64,000 nt of DNA from VFJQ01 sp044226525 (GCA_044226525.1 JBGAGV010000017.1:1-64000); one strand, 5' to 3'; shown: positions 34,532 through 45,158, numbered from the stretch's first letter. The notes: generated from the letters alone by a model not told the origin. Translations and numbers: made by a program.

Positions 34532-34849
34532 CTAAATGTCGCGCTCGTCCGTGAACGAGGCGTCCCGCTTAATTTGTTTCCGCAGGCGGAAATAGCAGAG
34601 CGTAATGACGAAGCCAAGCAGAAGGCAAACAATCCCAATGCTGTGAGCTTCAGCTTCTGACATGGCAAGAATCTGAAACCCAGTTGCAAACTTCCCTCCC
34701 GCCGCGCCTACGATGGGGGATACACCGTGCTGCATGAGTAGCATCACTCCGCCGATCAAGAAAGGAGCCGCGAAAATCAAAACCTCATACGGGTTATTGT
34801 TGCGGGGCCGTTTTGCAATTGGTGGCTTTTCGTTTTGCTCAGGATTCAT
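34532..34849 (-). CDS. Small two-span membrane protein, unknown
   Basis: The 105-residue product has a polar N-terminus (MNPEQNEKPPIAKRPRNNNP), two membrane helices (VLIFAAPFLIGGVMLL near residue 23 and IGIVCLLLGFVITLCYF near residue 72) and a charged C-terminus. No family was recognised. The base composition is more AT-rich than its neighbours, consistent with acquired DNA next to the toxin-antitoxin locus. Confidence 0.65.
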   Translation of the reverse strand: MNPEQNEKPPIAKRPRNNNPYEVLIFAAPFLIGGVMLLMQHGVSPIVGAAGGKFATGFQILAMSEAEAHSIGIVCLLLGFVITLCYFRLRKQIKRDASFTDERDI

Positions 34850-34867
34850 AAAACCGAACTTAGCAAC

Positions 34868-35372
34868 TCACCTCACCAGCGCCGCGCGCAGGGTCTCGAC
34901 GTAGGCGGCGAAGGCTAACATCTCGGACTGCGTGGGTGGGTCGCTGAAGGTGCCTTCGAAGGGGGCGAGCGAGACGGGGTTTTGCGCGGTGGTGGCGATG
35001 GCGTCGGCGAGTTGGCCGCTGCTGACTTCGCCGGCGGAGCCTTCGGGGCCGGGGTCGCCGCGCGGGAGGCCGAAGCTGAAGTGCACGTCGGTGCCGTCGA
35101 AGGTGACTGCGACGGTGGCTTCGCTGCCGGGGTCGAGCGTCGTGACGCCGTCGATGACCGCGCTCACGAAGCCGGGCTCGCGGGCCCGGTTCGCCCTGCG
35201 ACCCCGGCTCGCCGGGCGGCCCGGCGGGGACGGCGTCGATGAGTTCCTTGAGCGCGTTGAACTGGTTGCGATAGCCCTCGGAAGTCAGTTCCGCGTGAAA
35301 GGGCGGCCAGGCAGGGTCGAAGACAGGCAGGGTTCGGTGGGGTGGTTCGCCGCGCAGGCTGGCAAACCGCAC
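34868..35372 (-). pseudogene. Frameshifted collagen-like / phage-tail-like protein gene
   Basis: Two overlapping minus frames join into one protein. The upstream frame (from 35372) reads FHAELTSEGYRNQFNALKEL and IDAVPAGPPGEPGSQGEPG. Near 35170-35195 the sense moves to the other frame, which reads EPGFVSAVIDGVTTLDPGS, then FGLPRGDPGPEGSAGEVSSG, and ends YVETLRAALVR. Gly-x-Y collagen repeats next to a short conserved C-terminal piece are typical of small tail-fibre-like proteins in this phylum. The C-terminal 'GEVxxxQLAxAI...' segment is related to the end of the broken gene at 49650-50351. The shift lies in a GC-rich run and could be real or a sequencing error. Confidence 0.65.
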
Positions 35373-35391
35373 GCAAAAGGTCCAGTCCGAC

Positions 35392-35415
35392 GTAGCTCGG
35401 CTCTCTAGAGCCGAG
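35392..35415 (+). repeat. GTAGC-headed palindromic element, copy 3
   Basis: GTAGC is followed by 9-bp arms ctcggctct (35396-35404) and agagccgag (35407-35415) around a 2-bp spacer. The arms match copy 2 at 19023-19046. It lies between the broken tail-like gene and the 3' end of the delta-60 protein gene. Confidence 0.6.
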
Positions 35416-35444
35416 ACTCGTCATGGCGGGGGTGCAGAGGCAAG

Positions 35445-38400
35445 CTACGGCACTTCGGTCGTCATGATCGCCTGCGCCTTGTCGGTGAAGGTGGCGAGCC
35501 AGACGACCTGGGCGGCGGCGTTGAAGCTGCGGGTGACGCCGGGGTTGCCGGGGGTGGCTTTGAGCAGGGTGAAGGTCTTCACTTTTTTGACGACCGGGGT
35601 GCCGGGCGGGCCGACGTCGATCGGATCGCCGGTGCGGAAGAGGGTGCGCACGGCGCCGGCAAAATCCACGGCCCACACGCCGCTCGCGCTCGCTTTGCTC
35701 ACGTTGGTCTGGTTCGGCACGAGCGTTGCGGTGAAGATGGGGCCGCGGCCGCCGTCGGCGATGGCGAGCGAGGTGAATGACTTCCACTTCGCGCCCACAA
35801 GGTCGCCCGCGTCGGCGCCGCCTTGCGCGAGCAGCCTCAGGCCCCCGCTCGCGGGGCGCAGCCACAGCGTCTGCGCGCCGAGGCCTTTCACGCCGGTGAC
35901 CGTCGCGGGGAAGGCAATGTCGCCGGCTTCGTTCAGCACCGGGTCTTTCAGCGCGCCGAACTTCGCTCCCGTGCCGGCCTGCCCGGCATTCACGCCCGAG
36001 CGCACCACGGTGGCGAATTTCCCATTCACGTCCGGCCCGCGGAAGATCCCGCTCGCGTCCGCTTTGGTCACGCCATTGCCGAGCGTGAGCTTGCCGAGAA
36101 AGGCGGTGACCTCCGCGCTGTTGCGGGCGGGGCGGCCGTAGCTGGCGAAGGTGGCGCCGTTGTTCAGGCCGGTCGCCGGATCGCCGCTGAGCGACAGGCC
36201 AAGACTCGGCGGGCCGTCGTCGATGTTCTGCGCGATGAGGCCCTGCCCTTGCGTCCGGCTGGCGAAGAGCGCGAGCGCGGTCAGGATGGGATCGCCGGTC
36301 GTCGTTGAATTGACCAGCGTGCCGCGGCCGCAGCCGGGCGAGCCGTTGCCCGGCGCGAAGGCGACGAGTGTCCTGATCGTGCGGCCCGCGACGGCATCGC
36401 CCTCGCGCATGACGAAGAGCAAACTCGACGTTTCGTGATACCAGATGCCGAGATCGTTCGCGGCGGTCGTCCGCGGCGCCGTGCCGGTGCCGGCGGCAAG
36501 CTGCGCGAGGAAGGCGATCCGCGTGCCGGTGTAAGCCACGGCCTTGAAGCTCTTGAACTTCGCGCCGTCGGCGGTCGCGATGTCGCCGCTCTGCGCGATT
36601 TTCGCGAGCGGCGCGCCGGTCCTCGTGGCCACGATCACCGATGAGGCGTTCTTCGGCACACCGGAGAGCGCCGCGATGCACGCGAGGCGGCCTTTGTTGT
36701 CGAGCACGGGATCGGTGAAGCTCTTCCACTTCGCATTCGTGCCGCCCACCGCCGACGCGTCTCTACCGACGAGGGCGAGGCATTCGCCGTTGAGAAAAAG
36801 CCCCGTGCCTCGGGTCGGTCGTCCGTTGACACCGCCGGTCGCACTCGTCCACCTGGCGACGAAAGCCATGTCGCCATCGTCATCGGTCGCGGGCGCGTGG
36901 AAGCTCGCCAGCTTCGCATCGACGGGCAGACCGGGGAAGACTCCCGCTCCGGGTGCCGCATCGGCCGTGACGCCGCCAGCGGCGAGGAATTTCGTGTTCA
37001 CCGGCGCGGCGAGAACCGCCGTGGCTTCGAGCGCGATGGTGAAAGGACTTCGCGCCGCATCGTTGCTGGCGATGGTGAGTGTGGCGCTCTTCATCCCGAC
37101 GCTGGTGGCAGCGAAGCGCACCGTGAACGTCGTCGTGCCGCCCGCAGCCACCGGCGAAGCAGGCTCCGCCGTGACGGTGAAGAAACCCGCATCGCCCCCA
37201 TCCACCGCCACCTTGTCCGGCGAGCCGGTAAGCATCAAGTCCGCGGTCCCGTGGTTGGCGATGGTGAAAACAAGGTCGGCGGTCCCGCCCACGATCACGC
37301 CCCCGAAGTCTCTGCTGCCGCCGCTGACGAGGCTCGTGCCGGCAGGTTGCTGCACGTCGATTTCAGGCGCCGGAGGAGGCTCGCCCCCCACATAACGCAC
37401 CAGTGCGAAATCGTAATTCGGATAGCTGCCGGAATATCCCGCCACCACGATCTTCCCATCGCTCTGCAATACCACGCTCCGGCCCACGTCGTGATTGCTG
37501 CCGAGGCTGGTGAGCACCTTGCCACCCGTGCCGAAGCGTGTGTCCAACGCTCCACTGGCCGTGTAGCGCGCCAGCGCAAAGGCTTCGGCGTTGCTCCCGG
37601 TGGAGGAATAACCTGCCGCCAGAATCTTCCCATCGCCCTGCACCGCGACGCCGGAGCAAGCGTCATCGAAGCCGCCGAAGTCCGTCGTGACCTTGCCGCC
37701 GGTGCCGAAGCCGTTGTCCAGCGTGCCGGTCGCGTTGTAGCGGACCAGCGCGAAATGGTAATCCCCCGAGAGAGAATATCCCCCCACCACAATCTTGCCA
37801 TCGGCCTGCACGAGCACGCTGTCACCCACGTCGTCAAAGCCGTCGAAGTCGGTGATCACCCTGCCGCCCGTGCCGAAGCTTGGATCCAGTTCCCCGCTGG
37901 CGGTGTAGCGCACCAGCGCCATGTCGGAAAATGGGTAGGTGCCGGAATACCCCGCCACGACGATCTTCCCGTCGCTTTGGATCGCCAGGCGACGCCCATA
38001 ATCCTGGCTGCTGCCGAAATCGGTGATCACTTTGCCGCCCGTGCCAAAGCTGCTGTCCAGCGTGCCATCCACATTGCAGCGCACCAGCGCAAAATCGTAG
38101 TCGCTCCCGTTGAAAGAATCCCCGGCCACCACGATCTTCCCGTCGCTCTGCACCGCCACGCTGTGGCCCACATCGTTGTAACCACCGAGGTCGGTGCTCA
38201 CCTTCCCGCCCGTGCCGAAGCTGGCGTCCAGCGTGCCGTCCGCATCGTAGCGCACGATCGCAAAGTCCAGGCTGTTCCCGCTGGCATACCCCGCGACTAC
38301 GATCTTGTCGTCGCTCTGCACCAACACACTGTAGCCCGCATCGTCGAAGCCACTGAAATCCGTCGTCACCTTGCCGCCCGTGCCGAAGCTGCTGTCCAGC

Positions 38401-38657
38401 GTGCCGTCGGCATGGTAGCGCGCCAGCGCCACGTCGTAGTGACTCCCGTTGAAGGAAGACCCTGCTACGACGATTTTCCCATCGCTCTGCACCACCACGT
38501 GATTGCCCGCATCGTCCCCGCCGCCGAAATCGGTCGCCACCTTTCCCTCCGTGCCGAAGCCGGAATCAAGATCGGCGGGCGCAGCGAGAGCGGTAACGGA
38601 AAGCACGACCATCGCAGTGACGGTCCCCAAAAGCCTCGCGAGGCAGCGCGGATTCAT
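35445..38657 (-). CDS. Secreted delta-60 repeat beta-propeller protein with choice-of-anchor D domain
   Basis: The 1070-residue protein starts at the ATG at 38657, with a signal peptide (VTAMVVLSVTALAA). Residues of about 25-440 are seven delta-60 (NHL-like) repeats of about 57 residues, each with SFGTGGKVTTDF and VVQSDGKIVVAGYS-type strands, predicted to form one beta-propeller. Residues of about 445-575 are an ASH-like choice-of-anchor D domain (RDFGGVIVGGTADLVFTIAN). The final 480 residues carry internally repeated units ('FKSF.DPVL...GDIAF') and end VWLATFTDKAQAIMT. The same C-terminal module ends the next gene. It is probably a surface adhesin or polymer-binding protein. Confidence 0.85.
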   Translation of the reverse strand: MNPRCLARLLGTVTAMVVLSVTALAAPADLDSGFGTEGKVATDFGGGDDAGNHVVVQSDGKIVVAGSSFNGSHYDVALARYHADGTLDSSFGTGGKVTTDFSGFDDAGYSVLVQSDDKIVVAGYASGNSLDFAIVRYDADGTLDASFGTGGKVSTDLGGYNDVGHSVAVQSDGKIVVAGDSFNGSDYDFALVRCNVDGTLDSSFGTGGKVITDFGSSQDYGRRLAIQSDGKIVVAGYSGTYPFSDMALVRYTASGELDPSFGTGGRVITDFDGFDDVGDSVLVQADGKIVVGGYSLSGDYHFALVRYNATGTLDNGFGTGGKVTTDFGGFDDACSGVAVQGDGKILAAGYSSTGSNAEAFALARYTASGALDTRFGTGGKVLTSLGSNHDVGRSVVLQSDGKIVVAGYSGSYPNYDFALVRYVGGEPPPAPEIDVQQPAGTSLVSGGSRDFGGVIVGGTADLVFTIANHGTADLMLTGSPDKVAVDGGDAGFFTVTAEPASPVAAGGTTTFTVRFAATSVGMKSATLTIASNDAARSPFTIALEATAVLAAPVNTKFLAAGGVTADAAPGAGVFPGLPVDAKLASFHAPATDDDGDMAFVARWTSATGGVNGRPTRGTGLFLNGECLALVGRDASAVGGTNAKWKSFTDPVLDNKGRLACIAALSGVPKNASSVIVATRTGAPLAKIAQSGDIATADGAKFKSFKAVAYTGTRIAFLAQLAAGTGTAPRTTAANDLGIWYHETSSLLFVMREGDAVAGRTIRTLVAFAPGNGSPGCGRGTLVNSTTTGDPILTALALFASRTQGQGLIAQNIDDGPPSLGLSLSGDPATGLNNGATFASYGRPARNSAEVTAFLGKLTLGNGVTKADASGIFRGPDVNGKFATVVRSGVNAGQAGTGAKFGALKDPVLNEAGDIAFPATVTGVKGLGAQTLWLRPASGGLRLLAQGGADAGDLVGAKWKSFTSLAIADGGRGPIFTATLVPNQTNVSKASASGVWAVDFAGAVRTLFRTGDPIDVGPPGTPVVKKVKTFTLLKATPGNPGVTRSFNAAAQVVWLATFTDKAQAIMTTEVP

Positions 38658-38846
38658 AGCAGCGAAAAAGGTCGATGGTTCGGGAGGGCCCGGCTCTTCC
38701 GCCGCGCCAGCAGCGCAACGTCTCCACCGAACGTGCAACCGGCCAAGTGGGAAACCTTCAAGCAAATCAGACTTGTCGCGTAGTGATTTCAACCACGCAC
38801 CATTCTTCCGAGATCGCTTGGCGCAGACGCGACGAAATGCCAGTCC

Positions 38847-41800
38847 CTACGGCACGTCGCTCACCACGATCGCCTGGGACTTGTCTTCTTTAAACGTGGC
38901 CAGCCACACGACGTGACCGATGCCGTTAAAGCTGCGCGCCACACCGGTGCTGCCACGCGCGGCTTTGAGGAGGGTGAAGCTCTTGACCGTCTTGCCGCCG
39001 ACCGGGTCGCCCACACGGAAGATCAGGCGAAGCTGGCCGGTGAAATCCATCGCCCAGAGGCCGCTCGCGCTGGTCCTCACGACGCCGCCTTTGCCTGGGA
39101 TGAGGGTCGCCGTGAAGAGCGGGCCGCGATTGGGAGCGACGGCGAGGGAGGTAAAGGTCTTGAACTGCGCATCCGGCAGGTCCGGCACGACCCGGTTGCC
39201 CGCGCCGCCTTGCGCCAGCAGGTCCAGGGAACCGGTGGATTTCCGCCAGAAGATCGTCTTCGTGGCGTCCCCTTTGAAACCGCCACCCTTCAGCGTGGCC
39301 GCGAACGCGAGCGTGTTATCGAGGCTGAAGACCGGGTCTTTCAGCGCGCCGACGGCTGCGCCGCCGGAGCTGACTACGTCGCCCACGCGCAGGATGGGGG
39401 TGAAGAGCGAACCGCTCAAACTCACGAAAACACCGCGCGCATTCGCCTTCGTCACCCCGCCCGCACCGGTGGTGAGCGTCCCGAGAAAAGCCGCACGGCC
39501 ACTGCTGCTCACTGCGGGCACGCCATAGCTGGCGAAGGTCGCATCGGCGATCGTCGGCCCACCCGCCCCGCCCGGGCCGCTTTGGGAGAACACGGTGACC
39601 GTCCCATCGCGCGTCGCGCCGAGCACGGCCTGCGTCCGGTCGGTGAACTTCGCAAGCGCCAGCACGTGCGGCTGCCCTCCACCGATGACGTGCCAGCCTC
39701 GCCCGGCGCCCGGTGAGCCGCTGCCCGCCGTGAATGCCACCAACGTCTTAATCGTCCGGTTGTTCACGACCTGTCCTTCGCGCAAGACTAGCGCCAGCGG
39801 ATGCGTCGCATCCTGCAGCCACAGGCCGAGATCGCTCGCGGCGGCCGCCTTGAGCTGCGCGAAGATGGCCACGCTGTCATCCTGCACGGAGATCGCCTTG
39901 AAGGTCTTGAACGTCGCACCGTCCGCGCCAGGGGCCGCTTCACCAGTCCGTGCGATCACCGCCAGCACACCGCTCGGAGCATCGCTCACTACCGCGGAGG
40001 CACTCGCCTTCGGCACGCCGCCGAGCGTCGCGAGGAAACCGACCCGACCGCTTTCGATCACCGGATCGCTCAGCGTCCTGAACGTCGCGTTACTCACGCC
40101 AGGCACCGTGCCCCCGACCATCGCGACACATGCCGTCTTCGTGAAGATGCCGCTCCCGCCACCACGCGGCGCGGTCGTCCATTTCGCGGTGAACGCTACA
40201 TTCCCGAGATCGTCGATCGCCGGCACGCCAAACGTGGCGAGGAGTGCGTTCGACGGCGGGCCGCCCGGGGTGCCCGCCCCGGGAGCGGGATCGCCTTTCG
40301 CGAGCAGCACCGTAGAGCCGGGGTTCACCGGACGGACCGCGAGAGTGAACGTCTCGAGTTGCTGATTCCCCGCCGCATCCGTGGCGCTCAAGACGACATC
40401 AAACCAACCTTGCGTCAGCACGGTGCCAGCAAGCGGGGTTTGCGTGGCCGTCAGCGGGGTGGCGTCGGTGATTTCCGCACTCGCGAGGTAATTCGCCAGC
40501 GGTGTGCCAACGAAGATGACGCGCGGTGATGTTCCGCCCGTGATTGTCGGCGGGATCGTATCGATCGTCACGCTGCTGCCACCGCTGGTAGTCGTGATCG
40601 GCCCCGCCGTGGTGCCATCGAGCGCCGTCGCCGTGAGGGAAAACGCAACCACGCCTTGCGGATCGGCATCCACCACTGCCAGCATCGCGCGCCAGGAATT
40701 CCCGCTCGTATTCACCGGCACCACATCGTGCCCGGCGATCGTCACCACCGGAGTTTGCAGCGGCTTATCCGCAGTGAACGTCAGTGCGATCGTGTCGGCG
40801 GTTCGCGCATAGAGGGGATTCGCGTTCGTGGAAGCAATCGTCACCGGCGCCAGCACCGGCGGTGACGGCGGCAGCGGCAGCACGAAAGCATAAGCGCTGC
40901 CGGCATCGGTGCCGTTAATCGTGTTACCTGACATCGTGCCGGCGAGGATCGTATCACCGCTGACCGCGACGGACCACCCGAGCCGGTCATACGGCGCGGT
41001 ATCGGGGTGGAGCAGTTTGGTGGAAACCTCCCAAGCCGCACCGGCCCGCGCGAATACATACGCGGCGCCCGTGTCGAGCCCGGCTGCGGGATCTGCCAGC
41101 CACGCCCCCACGACCGCACGATGATCATCGATCGCGACGGAGTAGCCAAAGTTGTCATCCGCGGCACCGTCGGGCGCCGCGAGCATCACCGGCCCCGTCC
41201 AGCTGTCGCCGCTGCGGACGAAGACGACCGCCTTCCCCTGGTAAGGACGTCCGATACCGGCCGCAAATGGCGCGCCGATCAACGCAGTGTCCCCATCGAG
41301 AGCCACGGAGTAGCCGAGATATCCGCCCACGCTGGTGAAGGCGCTTAGCACGGAGTGCAGTGACCAGTCGCCCGCCACCGGCGTATTCCACGCAAAGGCA
41401 TACGCGCGCCCGACATCGATGCCATCGGCATCCGTTCCCGGCGCACCCACCACCGCGAAATCACCGCTGAGCGCAATCGAGTAGCCGAACTGGGAATATT
41501 CGTTGAGCGAGTCATGCGTCAGCTTTTGCTCATCGCTCCAGTTCAAGCCATTCCACTGGAAGGCATAGACCGCGCCATAGTCCGCCCCACCCGTCCCGTC
41601 GGCGGCCGGAGCACCGACCAAGACCTTGTCCCCATCGAGAGCCACCGAGTGCCCGAAGTTGTCCTGCGTCGCACCGTCACTGGCGAGCAGCTTTTCCTCG
41701 AAGACCCATGCCGTCCCGACGTGCAGGAACACGTAGGCGCTTCCCGAATCAGTCTTGCCCCCATTATCGTCGGCCGGTGCGCCGATGACGGCCTTGTCGG

Positions 41801-44093
41801 CGGTGATCGCCACGGACGAACCGAAGTGATCCTCGCTCGCCGCGTCGTTCGCGGTAAGCTTCTTCCTTGGCGTCCACACGTTTCCGCCCCGGGTAAAGAC
41901 GTAGGCGCAACCCGCATTGCTGCCCGCAGTCGTATCGGCGGTGCAGGCTCCTATCAACGCGGTATTTCCCTCCAACGCGACCGCATAGCCGAAGAAGTCG
42001 TCGGCCGCCCCGCCCGCGATGACGAGTTTGGCCTGCGCGGTCCACACTGTGCCGGTGCGATTGAAAATATAACCCGACCCGCTGCGTGGGCCGGCGGAGG
42101 AATCGCTCAGGGTTGATCCGACCAGCGCCCGGTCTCCGCTCAAGGCGACCGCACAGCCGAAGATGCCGTAAAGCTGCGCGGCGCCCGGCTCGAGAGCCTG
42201 CTGCTGGCTCCACGTCGTGCCGTTGCGCACGAAGACGTGCGCCGCGCCGGTGCCCGTGACGCCTCCGACGCTCGCATCCCGGCTGCCGACCAGCGCAGTG
42301 TCGCCGCTCAACGCCACGGAGAACCCAAAGCTGAAGTTCGGCCCGCCGGTGCTCGGCACCAGATTCGCCCGTTCCGTCCACGCGGCCCCATCGCGCGTGA
42401 AAACATACGCGCTGCCGGCGGCCGCGCCGTGAATCGTGTCGTCGTGATACGCGCCGATGAGCGCCGTCGTGCCGCTGAGGGCGACGGAAAAGCCGAAAAT
42501 ATCGTGCGCCGCCGCATCGCTCGCCACCAGCTTTGCCTGCTGCGTCCAGGTCCCGCCTTCGTGCGTGAAGACATAAGCCGCGCCCGTGTAGGCCGCGCCC
42601 GCGTTCGCATACGGACTGCCGACCAACACGGTGTCCGCCGGGCTCGCCGTCGTCGTCAGCGCGACGGCCTGCCCGAAGCTGTCCCCGGTCGCTCCGTCGC
42701 TCGCCTGCAACATGGCCTCCTGCGTCCACACGGTCCCACTGCGCGTGAAGACATACGCCGCGCCGGCATTGGTGGCGCCAGGAATATCCGTGCCTTTTGC
42801 GCCGAGAATGGCCGTGTCTCCCGCGATCGCCACCCCGATGCCGAGCGAGTCAGCCCAGTTCGTCACGCTCACGCTCAGCTTTTGCTGCTCGCTCCACGCG
42901 CCGCCGCTACGCACGAAGACATACGCCGCCCCGGCCTGCGTATAACCTCCGGCTACATCCGAGCCGGGTGAACCGACGACCACCGTTTCGCCGCTCACCC
43001 CGACGGCATCGCCGAAGGAATCGCCTGCCACCCCATCGCTCGCGTAGAGCTTCGCCTCCTGATTCCACACCGTGCCCGTGCGCGTAAAAACATACGCCGC
43101 GCCCGCCCCGGAGGCCACCGGTGTGTTCGCGGCATACGCCCCAAACACCGCGGTATCCCCATCGAGCGCGACGACATAGGCAAACGCCGACTCTGGCATG
43201 CTTCCATCGGCGACCAACTTGGCCTGCGGCGGCGTGGTGATGAGTGGGTCGATCGTCACCGGGTAAAGCGCGTCGCGATCGTCCACCACCAGCGCGAGTT
43301 TGGAATCGGTCAGTTCCATCCGCACAGGCAGGGCGCGGCCAAGGGCGTCGTTCGCGCGCAGTTCCGCGTAGCGCAGCACCGGCTGTCCGGCGGTCGTGTG
43401 AAAGACGATCGCGTCCTCAGATTCCATCGTGGCGTGCAAGTCCCCGCTCATTTCCATCGCCACGCGCAACTCCCCACGCCGCGCCGGAGGCGTGCTGACG
43501 GTGAAGCCCTGCTCCACGCCAGCCTCCGTATTTTCATACCACTCCATCACGCCAACCCGCCGCACTTCCGCCCGGTCCTGATGAGCGGTCACCGTTCCTC
43601 TCGCTCCCGCCATCCGCAGCGCGAATGACCAATCCTCGTTTCGCCCCGACGCGAACTCCACGCCATCCCGCCCATACCACGCGCGCAGTTGCTGCGCCGG
43701 ATTCTCCGCGAAAAACTCCGCTCCACGGCTCGACGGCAGCGCCGGGTCGAGCCGCTCCATCGCATAACGGGCCACCCGCACCGCGTCGGCCAGCGATTCG
43801 TAGCTACCCTCCGCCTTCAGCTGGGCCACGGCTCGTTCTCCGCTCACCACAGCGGGAGCGGTCGTCACTTGACGATCCACCGGCCTCTCGACGGTTCGAT
43901 GCTCCGACGGCGCGGCCACAGGCCACGCAGTTTCACCAACGATCATCGTGCGTGAGGGCGACGCCTCGCGCCCCTGCCTGAAAACGGCGAACGCGATCCC
44001 AACCAAAACTGCCACCAGTGCGACCCAGCGCCAGGAAAGATGCGCGTCCCCCGCCCCCTCGTGCCGCCGCTGCGAACGAGTGTGTGTTTTCAT
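38847..44093 (-). CDS. Giant secreted FG-GAP (integrin-like) repeat protein
   Basis: The 1748-residue protein has an N-terminal signal anchor (WRWVALVAVLVGIAFAVF, residues 21-38) and an N-terminal domain to about residue 290. Fourteen FG-GAP-type repeats follow to about residue 1080, each of about 55 residues, such as DNFGYSVAIDDHRAVVGA and TGAAYVFTRSGTVW. One or two immunoglobulin-like domains come next (TIALTFTADKPLQTPVVTIAG, DIPPTITGG-like), then a C-terminal module of about 450 residues shared with the delta-60 protein 190 bp downstream (ends VWLATFKEDKSQAIVVSDVP). FG-GAP repeats form integrin-type propellers and often bind calcium. It is probably a surface binding protein. Confidence 0.85.
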   Translation of the reverse strand: MKTHTRSQRRHEGAGDAHLSWRWVALVAVLVGIAFAVFRQGREASPSRTMIVGETAWPVAAPSEHRTVERPVDRQVTTAPAVVSGERAVAQLKAEGSYESLADAVRVARYAMERLDPALPSSRGAEFFAENPAQQLRAWYGRDGVEFASGRNEDWSFALRMAGARGTVTAHQDRAEVRRVGVMEWYENTEAGVEQGFTVSTPPARRGELRVAMEMSGDLHATMESEDAIVFHTTAGQPVLRYAELRANDALGRALPVRMELTDSKLALVVDDRDALYPVTIDPLITTPPQAKLVADGSMPESAFAYVVALDGDTAVFGAYAANTPVASGAGAAYVFTRTGTVWNQEAKLYASDGVAGDSFGDAVGVSGETVVVGSPGSDVAGGYTQAGAAYVFVRSGGAWSEQQKLSVSVTNWADSLGIGVAIAGDTAILGAKGTDIPGATNAGAAYVFTRSGTVWTQEAMLQASDGATGDSFGQAVALTTTASPADTVLVGSPYANAGAAYTGAAYVFTHEGGTWTQQAKLVASDAAAHDIFGFSVALSGTTALIGAYHDDTIHGAAAGSAYVFTRDGAAWTERANLVPSTGGPNFSFGFSVALSGDTALVGSRDASVGGVTGTGAAHVFVRNGTTWSQQQALEPGAAQLYGIFGCAVALSGDRALVGSTLSDSSAGPRSGSGYIFNRTGTVWTAQAKLVIAGGAADDFFGYAVALEGNTALIGACTADTTAGSNAGCAYVFTRGGNVWTPRKKLTANDAASEDHFGSSVAITADKAVIGAPADDNGGKTDSGSAYVFLHVGTAWVFEEKLLASDGATQDNFGHSVALDGDKVLVGAPAADGTGGADYGAVYAFQWNGLNWSDEQKLTHDSLNEYSQFGYSIALSGDFAVVGAPGTDADGIDVGRAYAFAWNTPVAGDWSLHSVLSAFTSVGGYLGYSVALDGDTALIGAPFAAGIGRPYQGKAVVFVRSGDSWTGPVMLAAPDGAADDNFGYSVAIDDHRAVVGAWLADPAAGLDTGAAYVFARAGAAWEVSTKLLHPDTAPYDRLGWSVAVSGDTILAGTMSGNTINGTDAGSAYAFVLPLPPSPPVLAPVTIASTNANPLYARTADTIALTFTADKPLQTPVVTIAGHDVVPVNTSGNSWRAMLAVVDADPQGVVAFSLTATALDGTTAGPITTTSGGSSVTIDTIPPTITGGTSPRVIFVGTPLANYLASAEITDATPLTATQTPLAGTVLTQGWFDVVLSATDAAGNQQLETFTLAVRPVNPGSTVLLAKGDPAPGAGTPGGPPSNALLATFGVPAIDDLGNVAFTAKWTTAPRGGGSGIFTKTACVAMVGGTVPGVSNATFRTLSDPVIESGRVGFLATLGGVPKASASAVVSDAPSGVLAVIARTGEAAPGADGATFKTFKAISVQDDSVAIFAQLKAAAASDLGLWLQDATHPLALVLREGQVVNNRTIKTLVAFTAGSGSPGAGRGWHVIGGGQPHVLALAKFTDRTQAVLGATRDGTVTVFSQSGPGGAGGPTIADATFASYGVPAVSSSGRAAFLGTLTTGAGGVTKANARGVFVSLSGSLFTPILRVGDVVSSGGAAVGALKDPVFSLDNTLAFAATLKGGGFKGDATKTIFWRKSTGSLDLLAQGGAGNRVVPDLPDAQFKTFTSLAVAPNRGPLFTATLIPGKGGVVRTSASGLWAMDFTGQLRLIFRVGDPVGGKTVKSFTLLKAARGSTGVARSFNGIGHVVWLATFKEDKSQAIVVSDVP

Positions 44094-44224
44094 GATTCAA
44101 CTTCCGACCGCCCCTCACGCTGTCTGCCCCTCCGTTGGCAAACGATGCGCTTGTCTTGTGCCTCCACCTTCATCGACTGGATTCACCTTCCGCGCGGAGC
44201 GCGACTCCCGGATTGCAATCCGAT

Positions 44225-44989
44225 TCGACACGCGAGAAATCTCCCGCCGATGAATTGATCAACTTTCCCGAACCGCTCGAAGCTCGCGTGGCCCCGGCCG
44301 TTTTTTCCTCAGCGGCACGACCAACGACGTGCTCGACGCCACGGGTGCGGATGCAAATTCCGCCGCCGATGCCACCGCGGTCAGTTCGACCATCGCGGTG
44401 AAACTCGCGAAGGGTGACTCGCTGGTGCTCGACACCGACGGCGATCATGTCGCCGACGCGGGCGAAAAAGTCTTCGCCCTGATCACCGGTGGAAAAGCGA
44501 TTCTCTACGCGACCAGCAAGGACGCGAACCCGGGGTTCCTCGAGAGTGAGATCACCGGCCTCGCGGTGTCGGATGGATTCAAGGCCCCCATCACCGGCAC
44601 GCTTACTGGCTCCATCGCCACGATGCTCGACAAGACCGGCGCGTTCGTTCCAGGCAAACTCGCGAACGCCTCAATCGCCGGCCTTACCATCACCGAGCGC
44701 GTGACCGGTTCGATTCTCGCGGGGCGGCCACATCAAGAACATCGACATCGGAAAATCTGCCGCGACGACCGCACCCGTCATCGCGGCGAATGTGAAACTA
44801 GTAACAAGGCGAGTCATTGGCTTCATCAGTGTTTTCGTTTTCACCGCTCCGCAGAAACTCCGGCAACTCAGCGCCGGTTCGTCAGCGGGCAGCAGGGTGA
44901 AGTGCGTGGGTATTGCGGGCGAAGGTTGGGCGAGATTCACAGACCCCAGAAAATGTTTGAAGGTTTTCTTCACGCTCCTTGCTCCATGA
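44225..44989 (+). pseudogene. Broken 'LEARVAPA'-type secreted protein gene
   Basis: The first frame reads INFPEPLEARVAPAVF, the N-terminal LEPRxAPA motif of giant extracellular proteins in this phylum. At a run of six T (near 44299-44304) the sense moves one frame to FLSGTTNDVLDATGADANS and continues through KGDSLVLDTDGDHVADAGEK and ITGTLTGSIATMLDKTG. At a G run near 44721 it moves again to GGHIKNIDIGKSAATTAPV and then runs out of similarity. The protein is thus an N-terminal remnant of a family related to the intact gene at 45159-47612 ('IGxVxxxGSIxGG' pattern). Both shifts are in homopolymers, so assembly error is possible, but the missing 3' part argues for a true pseudogene. Confidence 0.6.
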
Positions 44990-45158
44990 ATCTGCCTTCC
45001 CTCCGTTCGCTCACTTCCCTTTACACCATGGACCGGCCTTTTGCGCGCATCGCCAACGTCACAGGCGTGGTCTTGATCGCCTTCGTCACGCTCGGGTGAC
45101 CCCGCTCACGCGAGTCCTCGGAGGAGCTTGCGCGGCCGAGACACCGCCTGGATTTCGG

